In this document: piece after piece, positions 58,272 to 64,000 of the stretch
How positions within the stretch are numbered: position 1 is the stretch's first letter
How the letters are laid out: every line of letters starts with the position of its first letter
Source: Erodium maritimum
Lineage: Eukaryota > Streptophyta > Magnoliopsida > Geraniales > Geraniaceae
DNA: 64,000 nucleotides
Direction of reading: 5' to 3'
Assembly (NCBI GenBank): GCA_963921825.1
Contig: OY997588.1
Location: 134,633,203-134,697,202, forward strand
Program-made: the position numbers and the translations under genes
The notes under the pieces: generated by a model
Databases searched by the model: none
The model's input: the letters and a program-made list of their open reading frames with translations, nothing else
What the model was told of the DNA's origin: nothing

Positions 58272-59260
58272 CAGTGACGGATCTATTGAAGACTCAGAGC
58301 ATGTACATCGAGCCGGGGCAAGAGGGGGCGGGGACAAGGGGCACTTGCCTCTTGCCTCTTGCCCCGCGTGATATGGGGGGCCGAAACAGAGGGGCGCGGG
58401 GGGCGGGTCGGGGGGCAGGCGGGTGCGGAGCGAGGGGCAGGAACGTGCCTCTCGCCTCTCTGCCTCTCCTTCGTGTGCTGCTAGCGTGACGCGTGTCCCT
58501 TTTCATTTGATATATAAATTAAATTTTAATTTATAAAATCTGTTTTCAATTTAAAAAACAGTTTTTAATTTATAATTTTTTAAAAAAAATAAAAAATATT
58601 TTTTAAATTTAAAAATTCAGTTTTTAAATTTAAAAAATTATTTTTTTAATTTTAAAAATTAGTTTCAAATTTTAAAAATCAGTTTTTTATTATAAAAATC
58701 ATTTTTCTATTTCGTTAAAAAAATGTCCGGCGACGAGGCTTAAATGACGACGATGAGTTGTAATGAAATTTCAAGTTTCATTATCCATTTTAGTTATTTA
58801 ATTTATTTATCAATTAGTTTTGTATTTTTTAAATTTATGTATTTATTAATTAACTTATATACTTTATTTATTATTTTGTTAATTAAATATGCATTTAACA
58901 AATTCAACAAAAACATTATTAATTATCCAGTCTGCATTTCAAGAGGGCATGATCCTCATATCTACCTCTCTTGATGTGCAACACTCTCAATTCAGAGGGG
59001 CAGGATCACAATTCAACTCAGTCAACAAAGGATTCTGCTTCTTGCCTCTAGCCCCACTTGATGTACATGTCACCCCCCTTCAAATTATATAGAAACTTAT
59101 AGACATTTATTTTACATTTCTTTCCATAAAAAATTATCTTTTATTAAAAATGGCACACATCTTGTTAAGAAACAAATTTATTTTCATCTAATTTATTTAC
59201 ATTTTAGTCTATACGGTCTATCTTTTATTATAATTTTTCAAACTTCTTAATTTAATTTGG

Positions 59261-60010
59261 CTTTTTTTTTTATAAGCGAAAATTTTTTATTAGGCAAACG
59301 TTCTACAAAAAGTAAAACGATGCAAGAAAAACAATCCTTAAAAGGAAATTTTACCCCAACCAATACAAGAGCAAAGAACAATACTAAAAACCAAACTGAA
59401 ACAGGAAAGTACACTAAACAGAGCACCGCCCTCCTTGCCTACTTCCTGTCCGAATTCAAGCAAAGAAATCGGTTAGAAACCGAAACAGGAGTTGAGTGAC
59501 CTGAACTCCATTCCGGGTTAACCTCGTCCCCGCTAAACTCGACGCCCTCCTCAACCTCAACACGCTGTGGGGATTCAGATACTGGGTAATTGGCAACAGC
59601 CCTTTTCACAGTTCTCGTACTAAAGCTCCACTTACCATCTTTACTTTGTTTAGCAATATCGATTGTGAGGCTTCCCGCTTGACCCCCCTTATCAGACGAT
59701 GTTTTGGCTCTTGTCTGGTAAAAGACGACTGGAGGAGTAGTCTTTTTTGGCTGTCCTTTTTTTGGACGGCCACGTTTCCTTGGAACCTCAATGGGGATAC
59801 TTTTTGGACTCAACAGAATGTCTTTCCACGGGTGATCCACCAAAGTATCCACAAGCCTCGCAGGTGACGAGTCTACTACTGGAACTGTCTGTGGTTGAGG
59901 GCTACCTTGAAATTCGCACTGAGAAAAAACCTCCACATGGGTACCGTCTTTAACCTGTGCATCAAAACCCGAGCCCACAACGGATGACGGGCCTAGAACA
60001 GACCCGATTA
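59261..60010 (-). mobile_element. LINE derivative A4, 5'-truncated ORF1 plus 3' tail
   Basis: This 750-bp minus-strand insertion has a poly-A end at 59261-59271 and a 3' tail (TAATAAAAAATTTTCGCTTAT) resembling that of A1 and A2. Flanks TTTAATTTGG and TAATTATTTGG may be a decayed target duplication. It is placed cleanly by comparing the two copies of the local tandem duplication, one of which lacks it. Confidence 0.7.
59439..59978 (-). pseudogene. LINE ORF1 C-terminal fragment with AT-hook-like motif
   Basis: This 179-codon frame is the C-terminal half of an ORF1 related to those of A1 and A2: DHPWKDILLSPKS aligns with SPWKEVLLQPPK, and the frame ends close to a matching 3' tail. It carries RKRGRPKKGQPKK, an AT-hook-like basic motif not seen in A1 or A2. 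The RRM half is missing through 5' truncation, so the start used by the open frame is not original. Confidence 0.6.
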
Positions 60011-60492
60011 TAATTATTTGGTTATAATTATAGATTAAAAAATATATTAAATTAATTTTTTACTTCCATAGTTATTTTATATTTTATATCATTTTAAGTT
60101 ACTTAATTTGACAAAATTTTAATTTAAGTCATTATTTTAAAATTCGAGACTATTATCAATTTAAGTTAGTTAATGAGTTGTATTAGAATTTAAAAAAACG
60201 ATGTTAAAGACGTCAATACTAAGCGCGCAGCTCTAAAACCCTAACCTAGGGCTCAAGAGTTTTGCGATTTTCATCTAATTTATTTACATTTTAGTCTATA
60301 CAATCTATCTTTTATTATAATTTTTCAAACTTCTTAGTTTTATCTGGTTATAATTATAGATTAAAAAAATATTAAATTAATTTTTTACTTTCATAATTAT
60401 TTTATATTTTATATCATTTTAAGTTACTTAATTTGACAAAAGTTTAATTTAAGTCATTATTATAAAATTCGAGACTATTATCAATTTAAGTT

Positions 60493-61904
60493 AGTTAATG
60501 AGTTGTATTAGAATTTAAAAAAACAACGTTAAAGACGTCAATATTAAGCGTGCAGCTCTAAAACCCTAACATAGGGCTCAAGAGTTTTGCGATTTCCTCT
60601 CCTTGCATGAAAGCGATGATGGCATTGTCCATGGCAGATCTAGCTGAGAGCAGTGGAGGGTTCAACGCAGTACTGTTGCGGGAAACAAGCAGCCCGGAAT
60701 CCGGGCGGAGGTCGACAATGAAAGAGTTGAGCGGGGGTGGTTCACCAGCAAGGTTTGTCTCGTCATGGACATCTCGGAGGGTGGGTGCCGGTGGTGAGGC
60801 AACAGGCTTTACGGTCTCGGCAACCAGAGAGGGAGAAGGAGAATGGATCGGGGGAGGCGCGAGTCGGTGGTCTTAGGCCATGGCTCGAGGTAGTCTCCGC
60901 CGCGCTCCGCCAAGAGGATAGCGGCCACATGCGGGTCGCATGGCTGGCGTCGACACGGAGGAGGACACAGTGAAAGAGTCCTCAGATCCAATCTCGGCGA
61001 CGGACGAGTCGCTGGAGAAGAAGGCGTGGCGGCGAAGGAAGGGAAACGAACCCGCGACTAGGGTTCCTTCATTCTCGACGCGGGCGTGGGTCGTGGGCTG
61101 CTTGCAGATGTGCGCCGAGCCTAGGGGAATGGGTCTGCTTGGACCCCGTGGACTGTGACTGGACCGGGCCTGACCTGGCGGGGGACTGGACCACGAGCTG
61201 GTGGACCGGATGCGGGCCTAGGGGCAAGACCGGGTCGCGAACATATGGAATCGGGTCGGGTCACCCGAAACAGGGCCAATGGGGTGCGGGCCGGGGAAAT
61301 TATTTCCAGTTTGACCCGAACGGTTCGGGTACAGGTCTCGGGGCAGTTTATGGCTCGGCCCCGACCCCGTTTTCGACGGACTCTCGCATCTATGGGGATC
61401 CGGTGGGTGATATAGCAGCGGCGGGGGGTTTCAAGCACCCTCGCCTTGCGGAATGAGTCCAAAGGGCTCCAGAGAGTGGTCGGTTGGCTGCACCGCCTCT
61501 CTAGGCAGCTGGTGGCAACGGTTCCACCAACAGCCGACATGGTATCTCCCTACCACTTCAGGGGTCAGCAATCTCGCGCTTTGGAGCCCTAATCCTATCA
61601 TTCAAGGGAGAACGGCCCACACTGATAACCTGGGGGGATACGTAGTCCACCACTACAAGTCTTCACATTGGATCTGCTTGATTCGTGCAATTTCATTTGG
61701 ATCATATTGTATCGGTGTCGTCAGACGCTACCGCAGTCCCACGTTCCAGACACCTTCTCAGTCCGAAGAGTTCATTTACTTTTCAGATTACGTCATTTCA
61801 TATTTTTTTAGTTCAAATTGCAATACCTTTCATTCTGTATGTCAGTGTTTGTATTTTTCAAACGCTACTTAATTTATAATATTACTTGTTTTGATCAAAA
61901 AAAA
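60493..61904 (+). mobile_element. LINE derivative B2 (ORF2-less)
   Basis: This is a 1412-bp insertion with a perfect 15-bp duplication TTATCAATTTAAGTT (60478-60492 and 61905-61919) and a poly-A tail. The leader holds AAAACCCTAACATAGGGCTC. Open frames from 60607 on are GC-rich and match no domain. The 3' region (61400-61745) matches B1. No DUF4283, endonuclease or reverse transcriptase is present. Confidence 0.8.
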
Positions 61905-62263
61905 TTATCAATTTAAGTTTTGAGTTTACTTATTGTTTAATTTTAAAGACTATTATCAATTTAAATTTAGTTATCGATAAAACTACTAAGTCATGGAGAG
62001 ATATTTATTAAAAAAAATCGAGCGAGAGGCCAATAAATATCGTGCACGTCGAGAAAAATATTTATTATTATGTTGATAATAAAGTGTTTTACAATATTTT
62101 CAAAATATGAAGTTTTGACTTCATATTTTGTAATAATTATTAATTATTATCTTTTTATACGATATTATTATTTTGATGTTATCTTATGCTATCCGTATTT
62201 CGATTATTACTATATAAATATAAACTCGGTGACCCTTCTCACTGAAAATGCTAGATTCGCCAC

Positions 62264-63116
62264 TTGTCTCTGAAGAGTAGTTCCTTCCCCCTTTTTCCCT
62301 GGTTGGTTGCTATACGGCTCGGTCTATATATCCTTGTTGGAGACTATTTAGTTGTGATAGCCATCTTCCTTAGGTTTCGGTGCTTGTCGGAGGAGCGAAG
62401 AAGCATGTGCACTGGCTCGGCGACGGTTTCGAGGTGGTGTTTGGCTTCAAGGCGGAGGGTTTCGTGTTGGTATGTGGTGGTCGGCACATGAACTTTACCT
62501 ATCTCGTCTTGTGTGTTCCTCGTCTACATTGCTTGCCGGTTGTGCTCAATGGCGGCACGGCTCTGCACGATAATCATAGGTGGTGGTTCCGAGGCGTCGG
62601 GTTCCGAGACGGCTTTTGCATGTTCTCCTTTTCTTTGTCAATTGTTCTTTTTTTGGTCTTAGCCTTTAGGTTACTAGTTTAGGTTGGACTTTTGGGTCGT
62701 CTTTTTAGGCTTCATGATTGAGATATTTATTTTCATGGCTTGATTTTGGATTCTTGGTTGACTCATCATTGGGTTGTAGGGTTGCTTCAAGTTTGAAAAA
62801 TATAGATATAAAACATATTCGACTCTTTGTTGGGATTCATGTTTCTTTAGTTGGGTATTTTTCCATGGTGTAATCGAAGTGGTCCCATGAAGACCACCTT
62901 GGCTCTTATTTCTTCAAACCAAATTAAATATTTTATAGAAAATTTCTGATAAAAAAAAAACACTTATATCCCTTTGGTCAATAAGTTTGAACTATAAACA
63001 ACCATTAAATGGTCATCGTATACACAAAAATCTATAATACACCACACATTACGAGTGTAGTAAAGAGTCACTTTCTCATATGGGGACAGAGAAATAAGAT
63101 ACCATTTCCAAATATA
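62264..63116. other. Intergenic, nothing recognised
   Basis: I see no gene. The frames to 62682 are Phe/Val/Leu-rich with no family match. Confidence 0.5.
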
Positions 63117-63204
63117 TAGTATAAATACAGTGTTTATGCAAATCTAACCCAAATGTCAACTAGTATAAATACAGTGTTTGTGCAAATCTAACCCAAATGT
63201 CAAG
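63117..63204 (+). repeat. 44-bp direct repeat in the tRNA 5' flank
   Basis: TAGTATAAATACAGTGTTT..CCCAAATGTCAA occurs twice back to back (63117-63160 and 63161-63204), with one internal mismatch. The second copy runs into the first five bases of the tRNA, so the first copy holds a ghost of the tRNA start. The TATAAATA at 63163 lies ~30 bp before the tRNA and is a likely upstream promoter element. Confidence 0.85.
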
Positions 63205-63239
63205 ATGGCCGAGTTGGTCTAAGGCGCCAGTTTCAGGTA

Positions 63240-63271
<32 letters not shown>

Positions 63272-63279
63272 TCTTGACA
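63199..63279 (+). tRNA. tRNA-Leu (anticodon CAG)
   Basis: This 81-nt class II tRNA has an acceptor stem GTCAAGA paired with TCTTGAC and discriminator A. The A box is TGGCCGAGTTGGTC. The anticodon stem CCAGT/ACTGG closes the loop TTCAGGT with CAG at positions 34-36. A short variable arm (TCCGAAAGGGC) and B box GGTTCAAATCC follow. CAG reads CUG leucine codons. It has no intron. All stems pair as far as I can see, and a T run follows. Confidence 0.95.
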
Positions 63280-63290
63280 AACTTAATTGC

Positions 63291-63296
63291 TTTTTT
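63291..63296 (+). terminator. Pol III terminator of the tRNA gene
   Basis: Six T residues, 12 bases after the tRNA 3' end, as expected for RNA polymerase III termination. Confidence 0.8.
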
Positions 63297-64000
63297 CGCT
63301 TCTGATTGGGTTTCGAGACAAAATCAAGGTCAACTTGAATCATGTGAATGACCATAAACACAAACCTCGTTCTAATGCAACGACCTTGTTGCTTCATGAA
63401 TTTACTCGTTTGCCCCTCACACCATCATCGTTTTCCTGTAAAAAAATACTCTTTCGAGCCTGTAGACACATCATATCTACAGCTGCAGAAAGCATGCAAC
63501 CCCACGATTCTCTAGCTATCTCTATATGGATGGCACTGATCATCAACCAGGCTTTAGGAGAAGAGCACTATTTTTATGGAGGTCCTAAAGCATGCTATGT
63601 CTAATTTCCTTCTTTTAAGGTATTACTATTACAATTGTTTTTGTGGTTTTCTTGAGCGAAAGATGATGCCTTAGAGCATGTGTAATGGAATTAGACCGAA
63701 TCGGTCTAATAGGGTGTAGTAAATCTAACAAATTATATAACGATCCATACTAATACTTAAATACAAGACTTATACTACACAGCCATAACTCAAGACAAAA
63801 TATAATTAAAAAAATTAAAGACGAAGTCATAAACATCATTCCATTTTCTTGTCAGTTTACATTTTTACGGTATAATTTTCACAATACATATGCTCCTTTA
63901 TGTTTATTAAGTTTAGCTTAGCTCGACATGACAATGAAGGCTGTCATTGAGCTGCATGCATATATATATGGGTCTCGGTATGTACGTAGTACTGTAATAT
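63297..64000. other. Intergenic, nothing recognised
   Basis: The 105-codon frame ending at 63604 has no family match and starts upstream in the terminator region, so I do not call it. Confidence 0.5.

Larger units (their letters stand above)
59184..60595. repeat. Tandem duplication, ~325-bp unit (second copy 60271-60595)
   Basis: The unit runs from TCATCTAATTTATTTACATT to TCAAGAGTTTTGCGATTT. The first copy, 59184-60270, is longer only because the LINE derivative at 59261-60010 sits in it. The unit includes the first ~100 bp of LINE derivative B2, so the duplication came after B2. Confidence 0.85.
58272..62263. mobile_element. Probable hAT transposon, internally replaced by LINE derivatives
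   Basis: The left end CAGTGACGGATCTATTGAAG and right end ..TGCTAGATTCGCCACTTG (reverse complement CAAGTGGCGAATCTAGCA) have the form usual for plant hAT termini (CAGTGGCGGATCTAG). I find no clear 8-bp duplication and no transposase. The interior is AT-rich, with an inverted pair of short GC-rich blocks (58300-58470 and 58945-59070). Confidence 0.4.

Noticed and set aside
58229..58506. GC-rich frames of 70-86 codons
   Set aside because: Low complexity, open on both strands, within a probable hAT terminus.
63287..63604. 105-codon frame after the tRNA
   Set aside because: Starts in the Pol III terminator region, no domain, no conserved motif.
1..64000. CRISPR array, operon, riboswitch or prokaryotic feature
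   Set aside because: All direct repeats seen are minisatellites inside transposons or local duplications; gene structure, primer sites and tRNA are those of a plant nucleus.

Overview
This is a stretch of plant nuclear genome, most likely from a eudicot. The evidence is intronless DUF241 (BPS1-like) genes, plant Ty1/copia and Ty3/gypsy elements primed by initiator tRNA-Met, RRM-type and DUF4283/CCHC-type LINE ORF1s, a CACTA end, and a nuclear tRNA-Leu with a plant-style upstream TATA. I cannot name the family or species from the sequence alone. Most of the window is transposable-element sequence in nested layers. The host genes I can support are four intact DUF241 genes, one 5'-truncated DUF241 pseudogene and one tRNA-Leu(CAG).

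Layout: the DUF241 loci form a cluster cut up by transposons: pseudogene 1 (1901-2590, -), gene 2 (25642-26421, -), gene 3 (28877-29656, -), gene 4 (33910-34692, +), gene 5 (47741-48520, +). Genes 3 and 5 lie inside a 1585-bp inverted repeat (28611-30195 and 47202-48786). It aligns without gaps, and I saw no mismatch. Locus 1 and gene 4 share flanks, so the cluster is a broken, roughly mirror-symmetric array.

1-9.3 kb: pseudogene 1, with a copia element (2682-8841, TSD TTGTT) in its former promoter. 9.3-25.2 kb: four layers, namely a ~233-bp MITE-like element, an ORF1-only LINE and a solo gypsy LTR inside it, and an 11-kb gypsy element inside the solo LTR. 25.2-34.7 kb: genes 2, 3 and 4 with more ORF1-only LINE copies. 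34.9-40.8 kb: two LINE-derived insertions side by side in the 3' flank of gene 4, the first holding an antisense LTR fragment. 41.2-46.3 kb: a DUF4283-type ORF1-only LINE, a CACTA terminus with a subterminal repeat array, and an LTR fragment. 47-48.8 kb: gene 5 with a doubled promoter. 49-56.6 kb: two LINE-like non-autonomous elements and a solo LTR. 58.3-62.3 kb: a probable hAT element holding two more LINE derivatives and a local tandem duplication. 63.2 kb: the tRNA gene.

The most unusual signals are: (i) LINE derivatives with ORF1 and a 3' tail but no ORF2, in at least two ORF1 types (RRM and DUF4283/CCHC), most with their own target-site duplications; (ii) a hairpin-forming GC-rich minisatellite at nearly the same place, about 0.9 kb into the LTR, in several related gypsy LTR families; (iii) the identical inverted DUF241 arms. 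Alignments were made by eye, so percentages and element ends are approximate.
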